From Chrysomallon squamiferum (taxonomy: Eukaryota; Mollusca; Gastropoda; Neomphalida; Peltospiridae), in NCBI GenBank assembly GCA_012295275.1, contig CM022679.1, positions 7,706,169-7,770,168 on the forward strand: DNA of 64,000 nt, given 5' to 3'. Made by a program: the position numbers and the translations under genes. The notes beneath the pieces are model-generated. The model ran no database searches, was not told the DNA's origin, and worked only from the letters and a program-made list of their open reading frames with translations. Below are positions 25,885 through 38,780 of this stretch, in pieces (position 1 is the stretch's first letter; each line of letters opens with the position of its first letter).

Positions 25885-27803
25885 TATCTCAGTATAAAGA
25901 AAGAAAATAAGAAAGAAACTTATTAAATAAAATGCAGATTAGCTTTATTTGTAAACTCAAACTTGACACTTGAGACTCAAAAGCGAAGTCCGTGACAAAT
26001 ATTTAGTTTAAACAAACATTGTTGTAAGTGTAATCGTTTTGTGTGAAAACACACAAAGGCTTGTTCCTTTGACAGGTTGTTTTACAGTGAGTAAGAAGAA
26101 AGGATTTTTTTCAATTAGTTGTCATGGTGACCTGTTGAGAATATCGTGTATGTTGACAGGAAGTAACTAAAATAATGATTTTTATTTTTTATTTTTTATT
26201 TTTTTCTGGTTACACAAGTTGTATTTATTAATTTTTTTAAATATATTTATAAATAAGTGAATATTTTCTAAGTAAAACTGACCCTAAATGAAATGAGTTC
26301 TTCTTGTGAAAATCCATCATTGTGAATAATTTTCATCTGCTTCACCAATGTACTTTTTCCTCCTTCAGCTGTGCCTATAAAAACAGAAAATATTAAAAAC
26401 AAATTACAGTTGTTTTTATTAATGGAGAATACTTTAAAAAAATTTCTACTGTTTTTGTTTGAAAACCAATTCATGTTTTGCAAAATCAGATACATGCATT
26501 TCTGTTTATTAAAATAATGATAATGTTATTTTCATAAAATATATTCCTATTTCTAACTTGCAATGTTTTGAGTATTCTGATATTTAATTATTTGTCTGTA
26601 GTATAACTAAACATGATAAATTAAGTTATTATACTTTGCATATAATTTATACTTTTTTATTTATTTATATTTTCTTTCTTTTTTCATTTCTTTTTTTTAA
26701 TTTTTTTTTTTTTTTTTTTTTGTAACATTCATATGATTGAGTACATCGTTCATTTATTACAAATATTTATCTATGATTTCATATAATTTTCATATTTTTA
26801 AATTTTACATTTCTGTGTATGAAATGATTTGCAACAAAAAAGTAGAGAAAACAAAAAGTTCCATATATCCTTACAGACTGGTCATATTTTTTGTATTACT
26901 AATGGCTGATATCCTTCAACATGTAGACTAGTTACTTGCAGATACACAGAACACAGTCAGCCATTTGTGTACTCTGTGACAGATACTTCTCAAATAATGT
27001 TAATATTATCAACACTAAATAACTGTAGATGAAAACTAATAAAAGAAAAGTAAATTAAATGCTGCATTAAAGAGCCTGATGTTAATCATTTACTTCAAAT
27101 TACCAGAGGAAAAAAAACAAAATGTGAGAAAGGCAGAAAACAAGCAGAATGGTTACAAAAAGATTATATAAAGAACAAGAAGAAAATGAATGCCTGTCAA
27201 AGATGATCATGGCTGACTGAATATCTTTTAAAAATCTCTCTTGAACTGTTTGGTATATTTCATTCCCTTCTCAAATCCTTTTTATTTATTATTATTTTTT
27301 TAATCTGTCTGTGACTGTATTTATTTAAATTTTATGTTAACGTATTTCAGTTTTATGTACCTGTGATTATGTTTCAGATTATCTGGCTACAGTTTGGTTT
27401 TGTCAACATAAGACTATTTTCAACAAGCTATTTATAAGTATTCACAGTAATACAAGTATTTATTTTCTTTTCATTTTATCGCTTCATTCATGTATCTTGC
27501 CACAATGCAGATAACAATACATGAATGACGTAGATCTGATACCACCATCTAGACATGTGAACACATTATATACTACTGAGAGAAAAAAAAAAAAAAAAAA
27601 TATGTATATATATAAATCTGTTCTCAGCAATGCATCATCAAGGATTATTTTCCTTTGTTAGAGTATCAAGATAAAAGTATACATGACATCAGTGTGTTAA
27701 AAAGTTCAGACATCCACTGGATAAAAATACACAGTGTAAATTCTTCACATTTTAATGTAATCTTTTGTTGTTTGCACAACTTCAATAATTGGAATCGAAA
27801 GAA

Positions 27804-27847
<44 letters not shown>

Positions 27848-28680
27848 TAATTGTACCAGATAAATGAAGGTGTAGTGTTTCAAGAGAGTTAGACTTCAGA
27901 TTTGAAACTGTGAATTAAATTTAGAATTTATTTGAGCAAAAGGGGCTAATGTCAACCATTTTGAAAGATTGTTAATTAAATTAATGAATATACCCTTTGG
28001 ACAGTGGAAAGTAGCTGATTATTGAATAGTGAATAGCTGATAATGAATAGTGGATGGATGGATGAATAAATGGATGGATGGCTTGAATGAATGAAGTAAT
28101 ATTTATCTGACCATAAAAAAAAAAAAATTTCAACACATAAAATATAAGTTGTTATTTTTTAAATACACAGTTTACATTATCAGCTTATCATAAATCAGTC
28201 AGTCAGATGTGTGTGTAATACAACTGGTATGTCACATGTATTTCAACAAGTTCTGAAAACCAGAAACAACAATTGTTGGGTATTTCATAACACTGTAACA
28301 CTGTATTACTACATTGTATATACATATAATACAACTAGAATGTCCTTTCTATGTTAACATACACAATAAACTGTGTTTATTGATGATATACTGAAACATA
28401 TTACATGTCTGTGTAATACAACTCGTATGTCATTTGTCATTTGTATGTTAACATACTGAAAACTAAATACAAAAATTGAATTGCTCATAATATTGTAACT
28501 CTTTTATATACAAGTATATATAATACAAGCTGTATGAAACATATTGAAAGTTAAATACATCAACAGTGTTATTTATATCATGATACCCTGCAACACCTTT
28601 TATATATACAAATAATACAAATACTATATCATTTGTATATTAACTGTGTTATATACTTTACAATATACATTATAAGACTA

Positions 28681-28732
<52 letters not shown>

Positions 28733-30526
28733 ATAATTAGTATGTCATTTATAGTGTAATGCATTCTGAAAATTAAATACACCAACTGCGTTACTTATTT
28801 CATAACTCACTGTAACATCTTTCATAAGCCACTCCAAACCTGTGATGGCCCTGGGGGGGGGTCTCTCTACCCACTTGAAATGTTTAAAAAGCTTCTTTTC
28901 TCTCTTTTTCTATTTTTTTTTTTGATAGCTCGTGACTGGGCTGAATGGTACAAATTCACTTTCACTCAAAGTTCGTTCAGCTGGAAATAATCCACTACAA
29001 ATGTACCACAGTGAAATTAAAGAACTCTGCAATACACCCTAGAGCTGTTTAATCTTTTGAGTTCAAGTTTTTAAAGAGAAAATTAACTCTTTTTTTTTTT
29101 TTCACACAGATTCTTGATTGTATCAGAGTATGTCAAACTGTGCCTTCAGTGGTTTCGTAGTTTGTGTGATTTAGTCAGCTTATGTAATTTTCTGTGTGTG
29201 TGTGTGCAGTGTTCTGTGGTTCTGGCTTTCATGATCATGATGTGAAAAGTCATGAAGAAAAGAAGGAAATAAAACTTATTTAAAAAGATGGCCTGGAAAC
29301 ATTAAGTGTATTTAGTTAAGTGGGATTAAGCTTAGTGGCAGCTGAATCAGCAGCACTTGAAGTATTAGATATCTGTATTGTTAATCGCAGGCTTTGCGGT
29401 CAAATGGTTTTCCCAATCCAACTTAATGACTAAAGTGAGTTTGGTTTTTTTGTCCCATTTCAGCTTCCCATTCATGAGCAAATAGTATTTACTTATTTAT
29501 TTATTTATTTCAATTTATTGTTGACTTTTAATTATTTAATTTATTATTATTATTATTATTATTTATTATTATGTTTTTCATTTTCAATCCAGTCTTTTCA
29601 GATTACGGGTTTATTATGTTTCTGTATTAGAGTTTCAATTACTTTTATTAACCAGTAATATCTGTTATAATTTTGTTACGAAATTCACCAGTTAAGATTA
29701 GTATTATCATTTACATTTTTTTATCATTATTTCAGGTTACTGTTAAATAGTATTAGTTATCTGTAACAAAATACCTTACATATTTTATATGTTGTGTCCA
29801 TTATCAGCTTGCCAGAGGTGTTCATACATAGCATGTTGCTACATTAAACAGCATAAATATTTTCCTGCCATCGGAAAGGTTAACATGAAGGATCTCTTAC
29901 TGCTAAGTGGTAAGAATAACATACAGAATAACAAGAGAACATTGATTTAGTCTTTACACAAAAAAAAAAAATATATCATAAGTTTCATAACTTATTAAAC
30001 AGTAATAATAAAACACACAGAAAGGATTTGAAATTAATATTCATTTATTATCAGCTAAATGCAAAGATGCCTATAACGCATCAATATATTAATATAGTCT
30101 TAAATGCAAGGAAGCGAACTGAAACTGCCACATGTAACTTCAAATAACAAAGAAATAAAATAATGTGAATATTATATTAACATAATAATGTTGACACTGA
30201 TAAAAAAAAAAATATATATGACCATACAGTGGACGGCCTTGTATGAAGGTAAACGAGGCATGAAAAGAGTTTTTTTCATGATCTGCTGTAGCAAAATGTC
30301 ATTGCTCTGATTTATGATAACAGGCACATCACATTTACTGTCTGTTAAGGTTCATGTAAATGTCATCTTAGATTTCACTGACAAATTGTCTTTTATCAGA
30401 TGATCTGTGATGTTTTTAACAAGTTTTCAGACCTTTGATGCTCATGGTAGTAAAAAAAGTTGTTTTAATCCTGGTGTTGATGCACTTGTGTTTTTTCTTT
30501 TGTGTTTTTTTTTTTTCTTTCTATTA

Positions 30527-30577
<51 letters not shown>

Positions 30578-30918
30578 TTCTTTCTTTCTTTCTTTCTTTG
30601 TTTTTAAATATCCAGGACATATTTTGTTATGTTAATAAAGAATACACAATAATAACAAAACAAAATAAAAACATAACTCATATAATACAATATAATAAAT
30701 TTTCAAACATTTTTGAAAAGTACTTTACCATTAAAAACATTCAAAACTATCTAATTAAAAAAAAAATCTTTTACTATTTCAGGTTTTAATAAAGTAAATA
30801 AAATAAAAAAAATTATTGATATTAAAACATGTTGTGATGTCTTTAAATAAATGTTTAAAAAGGTTTATTTTTTTTAAATTACAAAAACATTTATGAGTAA
30901 AAAAAATATATGTATATA

Positions 30919-30959
<41 letters not shown>

Positions 30960-31629
30960 TTGTGTGTGTGTGAGTATAACATCAGTGAAATAATTAATTA
31001 ATTAAGTAATCAAGCAAATATCTGACACTTTCTGCTTTCATTCATCAAATTTCTTGCCAAGTAAACCACGGAACTAAAATAATAATGTAGAAAAATATAT
31101 CAGAAAATTTATTTACCACACTTAAAACATCTCAACATCTGTATCATTCAGCATTACAGTTTCCCTCCCTATCTTTCTCTCATTCAATCACTTTTCCTTT
31201 TTCTTATTCATATTTTTCTGTCGTCTACCCTGTCCCTTAATCCTGTCTCATTGCTCACTGCTCTTTTTTTCAGACATTAATTAAAAATGTATGTATGTAA
31301 ATGATATGAATATGGATACATTTCACTGCGGTTTTGACTTATAATTAGTGACATTTCATTTGCAGTGTTAAACTACAAATATTCTACACTATAATTATGA
31401 ATCAAGCATTGTGAAGACTGCACAGACACAAGTGTTTCAAACCTCATACACCCATTACTCAGATACACACATGAGTCACAGACCACTTGAAATACAGTGA
31501 ATTACCTGTCTGCACCTTTAAACATAATAATCATAGTTTTAAAAATAAATAAAAATACTGATATTGACATTTTAAAACCTGTTTCAGCAAATTTAAATAA
31601 TATTTTTTTGTAAAGGCAAAGGCATTCAG

Positions 31630-31666
<37 letters not shown>

Positions 31667-31782
31667 AATGACATACCAACAAATAGAGACCAGGACAATT
31701 ATATACACACACAGAAATGAATAAAACATATACAAACTCCCCAAAAACGTACAGATATACTTGAACATACCCACATACTGTT

Positions 31783-31819
<37 letters not shown>

Positions 31820-34800
31820 TTTACTTTACTTTATGAATGCATTGTACTAAAGAGCACATCAACAAAAAACTGAAGTAAGTCAGCTTCTAGTTGTTCATAT
31901 TTTAACAAATCCAAACTCACAATGAGCTGTTTGTCCAAGCATTCACCTTATCAGACCCCGATCACAGAAATAATGCAACATGATTGCCAGGTGTGGAGAA
32001 AGATTAAAGGTGAGACTCCAGGTAAACAGGCCAGAAAAAGAATGCTGTTGTTTAGTCTAATTACAGGTGCTGATGAAATTAATATTTCAGTCTATTTCGT
32101 CATTTCTATTCTTGTCATTCTGATTTCACTAGATATGAATTTTGTTTTCAAAGATTGCTCAAAATTGTTTGTTTATAGTTGTTTATTTTTTTTTTTTTTA
32201 TCATTATTATTACCTATATGTTTGGTCATTTTATTTGTTTTGTTTATTTAATGCTATTGTTTAAAGGGGGGGGTTGTTTCTTTTTTGTGTTGTTGTTTTC
32301 TTTCTTTTTTTTTTTTTTTTTAAAAAATAACTAAGAAAAAAATATATATTTCTTTAAATTATTATACTTATTAAATATAACTGATTTTCTGGGATATCAA
32401 TTTGTTTTCAAAGACGACTCAGAATTGTTTATGGCTGTTTATTTTTTTTATGATTATTATTATTACATCTACATTTGGTCATCTTATTTGTTAGTTTTGG
32501 GGGAGATTTTATTTTTGGGGGGTTTAATTGTTTGTTTTTTGCTGTTTTTGTTTCTTTTTGTGGTTTTGATTTTCTTAACAAAAATAACTAAGAAAATATA
32601 CAAATTTCTTTAAACTATTATACTTGTTAAATTTATATGATTTTCTTAAATTTTGGTGATCTGGTTTGATAATATACTATAATTTTTGAGTACATAGTTT
32701 TATTACTGCTAATCTTTTTTTACTAATCATTTTTTATTTATTTATTTTTTTACTAAAATACAGAAAAATATATGAAAATTTGAATCAGAAGAGTTTTAAA
32801 AGAAAACAGTGCATTAATAAATATAGGATAATGGCAAATAAAATGTCTGAAATTTAACTAACTTGCCTTCCGTTTGAAAAACAGCTTCATACCAAGGAAT
32901 AATACTCCAGTAGAATGTACTTTAGAAAAATAATAACAACAACAACAACAACAGCAGTAGTAACCACAACAACAACAACAACAAATTTAGGGACTAAACC
33001 AACAGAATCTAATTATTAAAAAGTAGTAATAACAATTAATTAATTTAATAAGAGTGAAAATAACGATATATTTCAGTACTAAAATAGAAGAGGCTTACTA
33101 GGTAAACATCAACAAACAAAATCAATGCATTATTTTGTTATACATTAAACCCAACGAAGAAGACATCCATACATGTTTTTAATTAACATCTTTAAAAAAA
33201 AAAAAAAAAAAATCTTTCTTATGTAGAAGAACAGATATCCATTCATAATTACATGTAATTTCTAAAGCACTAATTGATGTCACAAGTCATGCACTGCGCA
33301 AGGTTAAAACGTACATTATATGACAGACATTTTCATGCATGGATTAATTAACCCTGAAAGCAGCAATGTGATATAGTTAGCCAGTGTTCAAGTGACAGAC
33401 ACAAACACCACTAAAATCAGATATCACATAAACCAGATATCATGGAAGAAAGCACGGGCAGAGGTTCGAAATTATATTTATTACAACCATTTCTGCATGA
33501 TTTGGTAACTACACTTCTGTCTTTGTAATGCAGACACTGTCCTGATTTTGATCTTGTCAATCACAGACTGCAATATTCATAGCAATTAACAAAGCAGTAT
33601 TCATCGCATGCTTGTTAAATAATACGATTTGCAGCTACAATCAGTGGATATTTAAAGACACTTCAAAACATTTTAATATTAACAGCTATTACAGGTCCAG
33701 TCACATACTTTTGGGTTCAGTAATAATGATGTTATGAAAGAGAAAATCCTCTACCAAAGACTGATTTATTTTCAGGTTAAGTGACCTTTCAAAGGCCAGA
33801 CAAGGGGTATTGGCTGATACAGGAACTATCCAGACATCCATCTAGAGGTGATCTGTTGATGGTCAAAGAACTGACCTCTGTCAAACAAGAGTAATCATTC
33901 AGAACACGATGGACATGTCCAGTCAGTGGAAAAATGGCCACACATTCCTGACCTAAGCATGAAGCAGGCCATTCGGGATGGCCAAAAACATGGACATGAA
34001 GCCCTCCTGACAGGCAAAATGTTGTCAGTGTTGTTACAAGGCTGTGACAAGACAGATGAAATCTATATTGTTAACAAATGAAAATATTTAGTTTCAAGCG
34101 TCTTTTCCTATGTCTGTGTTGATACATGGGTTTGGATGTATGAATGTGTGTTTATGTCTTCCCATTTATGTAACTATACATCTGGATGCACATGTTTGTT
34201 TATGTATATTAGTGTGTGTGTTGTATGTATCTTTGTATGTTAGTGTATATATATAGATGTGCATGTATTTGTGGGTGTATACATTGTGAATATATATATA
34301 TATCCTTGTTTGTTTGTTTTTGTTTTTGTTTCCCCATGAAGTTTAGTACAAGTGGAAACTAAGTAGGTTGCTATTTAGTAATACTGTAGATAATCTTGTA
34401 GAAATTATAAATATTAAACTTACTATATAAAAAATAATTCAGTATATTTCACATGAATTTAGGGACACTAACATTTTACTCTGTATTCACTGAAATTGCT
34501 TAAACTGACAGTAAAAAGTCTTTTGTACAATTTAAGATGCTTCTTAAAAACAAAACAAAAAACCCAGTAATAACAAGATAAAGATAAAATCTTATCACTT
34601 CTATATTATATGTTTCATGAACATTATTCCCTTTCTATTAAAAGCAAGATTTTTTTCAGGCTCTTTTTCTCCCTTTCAAATTATATTATAAAATAAATAT
34701 ATAAATAAATGACAATAATTTTAAAAAACAAAAAGAATTATAACAAAAATTATATGTGTGTGCATGTGTGTGTGTGTGTGTGCGTGTGTGTGTGTGTGTG

Positions 34801-36796
34801 TGCAAACACATACATACACACACTCAAGATATAGATTTTTATAATTATTACTTCCAATTATTTTTTTCTGTGTTAAATTTTTTGTTAGTTATCATATACA
34901 ACTGTTTCAGGTTAAAACCTCACGTAAGCCAGTGAATAGTTTCTGTCAGTTTTACATGACCAGCATGCCCCAGTGTTGAGTAAACAGACAAAACAAACAG
35001 ACATAACCACTGTCTGGAAAACAGAAACCTTGAGATTCCAGCGCAAAGTGTAATAGAGTAATTTCCCTTGTAAAGAATCTCTAAAATGTGAAAATGTACT
35101 AGACATGGTTTGTAAAAATAAGTGGGTTTTTTTTTTTTTTTTAATTGAAACAAATACATTTTAATTTGTAAAGAATCTTAAAATTTTAATAAACATGTTT
35201 TCATTTGTAAACAATTTCTAGAATGTAAGAAAATTTTCTTCTGACCATAAATTAATGTTGTCATGTTTAAAAAATTCAGATAACTCATAGCCCTAAGGCT
35301 GTTATTTAAATATCAATTATTTTCAAATTTAAAATCATCTGAGCTTCACACTAATTAAGAATCCAATTCATCACTCAACAAAATATTTCAAATAACAAAT
35401 ACTGGGAAATAAGCCAAAAAAAGTACTCTTCATTTACAAATTTTAAAAATATGTATTTAGTGTACCTATTAAGAGCAACAAAGGTACTAATTAACAGTAT
35501 ATTTCAATACTGTGTTAATTATGAACTGTTAATTTAACAGACATTTCTAAATTACTTTTGTAAGAATTATATATTTGTATAAAATGACTTGTATTACTGA
35601 AAGCAAGTAAAGTTCCAGTTGCTTGATTACAATAATCTGTAATTTCAACAACAGTAAAAAATCTGATAATTGTTAATCCAAAAATGTGCCTGTAGCCAGA
35701 AACTCAAACCCAAAATAATTAAATCAGATATTATGATTGCGTAATACTGCATACATTTTTTTAATATATACACATTATATTATAAAACTAATGTATTCAC
35801 TGCATTACAAATTTGTAGGCAGTGAAGCAGAATTTACATACAAGGCTAATAAAATATGATTTTATTTCACAGGATGTATATACATATATGTATTTATTCA
35901 GAATTGTATTTTTTTTTTTAATTTTTTTAAACTTCTTTGGATTTTTTTTAAATAAATAATATAGGATTTGTTATTCTTGCCATTTTTGTCTGGTTTTTTT
36001 TTTTTTTGGAAGGTTATCTTCTTGTTTTTTTTTTTTTTTTGTTATTGGGTTGTTGTCATTTATTTAACTTATTTAATTAATTATTTAGTTTTTTTTTTTT
36101 TTTTTTAAATGTACATTTTGATAATGGTGCTAATAGAAAATATAACTGATAACGTCCTCTTCTAGCTTACCACTGACTGATCAAAGTTTATAAAAACTTA
36201 TCTAAACATTTACAATTTTTTTTTTTAAATAATACAACAGAGAAAATAGTCTACCTCAATAAATCATATATTCAAACAGATTATTACACATTATTAAACA
36301 ATTATCAATAAGCCAGTATTTACACATTTAAAACTTGATTAAAGAAAACCCATCCTTTGATCAAACTAATCCAAAATTTAATATTTAACAATAAACACAT
36401 GCAATTTTTTTAGCTTAGAAAAAATCCAGGATTACAGATAAATCTTAGAAACAAAAAATCTAATGCAAATGTGTATTAATGAAAAATGGATTTACAAAAA
36501 GAGATTTCATGCTCCTCACTTTTGGGGAGGAAGACACAAAGAACAAACAGCTAATTACAAAAATAAACTTTAGGAAAAAATCTACAAATGGAGTTCAAAG
36601 AAGCCATTGTTTAAGTATGTGTCATCCAACACTTCTGTATGTTTATTATCGGACTGTGTGTTTTTTCTTCACATTGATTTGTTTTTTTGTGTGGGATGGG
36701 ATTTATTTTAGCTTCCAGGCAGTTAAATTTAGGCTGGTACAGGAATTCACTGAACTGACAATAAAGCAATAGCTATAGGGTTAAAATTATTTTTTT

Positions 36797-36828
<32 letters not shown>

Positions 36829-38236
36829 TTTGATATATTTAACTTGTGCTAAGTTCTGGTTTTGTTGTAATATTTTCACAGTATATGTGGGACAGATTAT
36901 TTTATTTTTTAACTATGTGTTAGTGTATTTATGTATAGTAGTAGTAGTAATAATATAAACTTCAAAAATGTTGTTATTTATTTATTTATTTATTTATTCA
37001 GTTATTCGTTCATTCATTCATTATACGCACACACAAAAAAAAAAAAAAATTTAAAAAATATAATAATAAAATTTTCAAAAGTAAAATAAAATTATTCTAA
37101 CGCTGCATGAAACAGTCATATAAAAAATAATAATAATAAAAAAGAACAAACACGTCGAATTAACCTGCAAAACAGTAAACTGGAGTCACTAATAATAACG
37201 TAAAACAGCGTGCGTGTTTGTCGTGTGTGCTACTTAGTACACAATAAACACACAGCAGCGAAAGCCTTCAATCCACAAACACTTGTCAGCAATTATCTGG
37301 GCACGGGTGAACAAATGAAGCAAGAAAACGCGCATGACAACTACGCTGCGGTTCCACAATAGAAAATTCACCTGATTAATGAAAAACATGCTGTGAAAGG
37401 ACTTGTCAATTACGCGGAACAAAAACGAAAAAAAAAACACTAAAGAAAACGCCTCACGTTCAAAGCGTGCTAAAACCGTGTTCTCAATAATCGGGTTTGA
37501 AACGCCAACATAGCGGGTTCTGTTAATTGGTTTATTCGAATTAACAGGATTACGAATGCTTGTAATTAAACAGTGTTATTGGTATTGTTTATGTTTCAAA
37601 TTGAATGAAAACAGGGTGTAATTGGTTTAAATGACATTTGTCTAAATAAAAAAAAAAAAAATAAAAAAAAAAAAAAAAAAAAAAAAAAGAAAAATAAATA
37701 ATAAAATCAAATAAAAATTAAAATGACATTGCATATAATTATAAATTATTGTCCAGAATTTATTATTATTATTATTATTATTATTTTATTATTATACGAG
37801 TTTTATTAATTGTTTCATTTTATTTATTCATAAAAGTTCATTAGTAAAAAAAAAAAAATCGTGTTTAATTTTCATGGAACGGAGTAGTAAAGAATGTTGG
37901 ATGATTTATAATTTATCTCCAAAAACTTGAAACAGGAAGGAGAAAAAAAATAAAAAATAAAAGTAATGTAAGCGAAGCGATATAAAAACGTATACTGCAT
38001 GTATTTACATGTACGTACAAACACACTTAGTGTAGTGTGTGACCTACATTAACACATATTTGACAGATACAGGATATGCATGCAGAGTGACATGACACGT
38101 GAACCAACTTACCGAGCAGTAAAATTTTTATCACGTTAGATTCCTCTTTGGCCCATGTTTGAAGATTTCTGTCAATGGCCTCACTTCTTGCGCGAGCTTT
38201 TAATTCATCCTGATCCAAACTAAAACATAGGCCCAT
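21046..38236 (-). CDS. gnav: Heterotrimeric G-protein alpha subunit, probable Gv class, 9 exons, 359 aa
   Basis: Receptor-coupled GTPase at the inner plasma membrane. Exons in transcript order: 38236-38113, 26374-26283, 24983-24891, 24066-23906, 23480-23352, 22934-22805, 22342-22271, 21701-21614, 21236-21046. All introns are GT-AG and every phase agrees. MGLC at the start offers Gly2 for myristoylation and Cys4 for palmitoylation. G1 is GTAEGGKST (42-50). Switch I is RVRTTG (181-186) with Arg181 and Thr184. Switch II is [12 protein letters not shown] (203-214) with catalytic Gln207. G4 is NKLD (272-275) and G5 is TTAT (329-332). The C-terminus AVSIL lacks the pertussis-toxin Cys at -4 and does not match the Gs, Gq or G12/13 tails. 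That tail, MGLC and [16 protein letters not shown] fit what I recall of Gv, a class kept in many invertebrates and fish. A lineage-specific G-alpha is the alternative. Confidence 0.93.
22150..22262 (+). repeat. ATT/GTT microsatellite beside G-alpha exon 7
   Basis: A (ATT)n(GTT/GCT)n tract at about 22180-22236 in the intron just downstream of exon 7. Its Cys/Leu/Asn-rich open frames are artefacts. Confidence 0.85.
23040..23230 (+). repeat. (TA)n and ATGT repeats in G-alpha intron 5
   Basis: A TA dinucleotide run at about 23110-23147 is flanked by TATG/TGTA words. No other feature is seen in the 417-bp intron. Confidence 0.8.
25683..25883 (+). repeat. Minisatellite in G-alpha intron 2
   Basis: About four copies of a unit of about 35-45 bp (AAGTAGAAGTAGCAATAGTA then ATAAAATAAC), ending in an (AGT)n microsatellite at about 25850-25882. 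It sits between exon 3 and exon 2. Confidence 0.8.
28206..28830 (+). repeat. Diverged tandem repeats of about 120-160 bp with a GT tract
   Basis: About five diverged copies share TAATACAACTxGTATGTCAT, TGTTAACATACTGAAAA and a TAACACTGTAACTxTTTTAT-like segment. Copies begin near 28215, 28327, 28416, 28535 and 28610, with a last one after a perfect (GT)n tract (about 28683-28731) that interrupts the array. Confidence 0.6.
30521..30600 (+). repeat. ATT / ATTT / CTTT compound microsatellite
   Basis: Three consecutive simple repeats: (ATT)n, (ATTT)n and (CTTT)n, in intron 1 of the G-alpha gene. Confidence 0.9.
30915..30972 (+). repeat. (GT)n microsatellite
   Basis: GT dinucleotide run with minor interruptions, in intron 1 of the G-alpha gene. 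Confidence 0.85.
31630..31818 (+). repeat. Paired (CA)n microsatellites
   Basis: Two CA tracts (about 31633-31663 and 31785-31816) are separated by 120 bp that also contains CACACACAG. The overlapping open frames are artefacts. Confidence 0.85.
32143..32640 (+). repeat. Direct tandem duplication, period about 260 bp
   Basis: Two adjacent diverged copies start with GTTTTCAAAGA (about 32143 and 32405). Both continue collinearly through a [20 protein letters not shown] motif, TTTGGTCATxTTATTTGTT, an oligo-G run, and AATAACTAAGAAAA then TTTCTTTAAA and TTATTATACTT. Confidence 0.8.
34755..34825 (+). repeat. (GT)n/(CA)n microsatellite
   Basis: GT run at about 34757-34803 is followed by a short CACATACATACACACAC run. 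It lies in intron 1 of the G-alpha gene. Confidence 0.85.
35900..37170. other. AT-rich part of G-alpha intron 1
   Basis: Repeated poly-T tracts at about 35910-36110, AAT and ATTT simple repeats near 36800-37020, and a poly-A at about 37030. No exon was recognised. Confidence 0.65.
37640..37860. repeat. Poly-A and ATT simple repeats
   Basis: A long interrupted poly-A (about 37649-37690) is followed by (ATT)n at about 37760-37795, in the 5' part of G-alpha intron 1. Confidence 0.85.
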
Positions 38237-38780
38237 ATTAGATGTTTACATGGTGAGATGCGTGTTTTACATTCCAGGACCCTGGCGTCACAGGTGAAGT
38301 ACACACCTTCTGCGGTAAAATTTCAACACTCGTAAAACTTTCACATTCCGTCACTCTTTCATTAACTGCCTTCTGGATTAATTACCATTCCATCGAATTT
38401 TCCAGGCGAAAATCGGGTCTTTTCAATACAAAATCCAACAGAATATTCACCGAAATCGAACTGTCAACGATTATCGAAGTAGGCTATAAGTTTTTAAGTT
38501 TTATGACTCGCTTCATTGGCTCACCGTAAAGTTTCCTCATTTCGCCCCCTACCTGGCGTTGTTCCAAAGCGAGGCTGTCAATCAGGACGCATGAATGATC
38601 CGTGGGCTGGGCTACCTGTGTAACAAGTATTGTCACAAGCAGAACGATACACAATAGGTCAAGTCGGCAAACAATTGATTGCAATAGCGCGGCTACTTGT
38701 TGATGTTTAACAAACCACTCGGCGTGGTGACCTCTTTTGGTCCCGATCACACATTTCCTCAGTTATTTTAATACCACACG
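38237..38780 (-). promoter_or_regulatory. 5' UTR and promoter region of the G-alpha gene
   Basis: The 540 bp upstream of the ATG are clearly less AT-rich and contain more CpG than the rest of the window, as expected for a promoter. On the minus strand a CCAAT box (GAGCCAATGAAGCG) lies at about 38510-38522. No convincing TATA box is seen. A minus-strand open frame of 88 codons (38750-38484) falls here and could be an upstream ORF if transcription starts further out. Confidence 0.45.

Larger units (their letters stand above)
26375..38112 (-). other. G-alpha intron 1, 11.7 kb
   Basis: It separates exon 1 (membrane anchor helix) from exon 2 (P-loop). The donor is GTAAGTTGG at 38112 and the acceptor is TTTTTATAG at 26375. 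It is repeat-rich and contains no other recognised exon. A block of more balanced base composition near the 5' end (about 37170-37500), with several CpG-containing words, could be regulatory. About 33770-34075 is a second less AT-rich, unassigned block. Confidence 0.8.

Noticed and set aside
38484-38750. 88-codon minus-strand frame upstream of G-alpha as a separate gene
   Set aside because: It lies in the promoter/5' UTR block, matches no family I know and has no splice partner. It is kept only as a possible upstream ORF.
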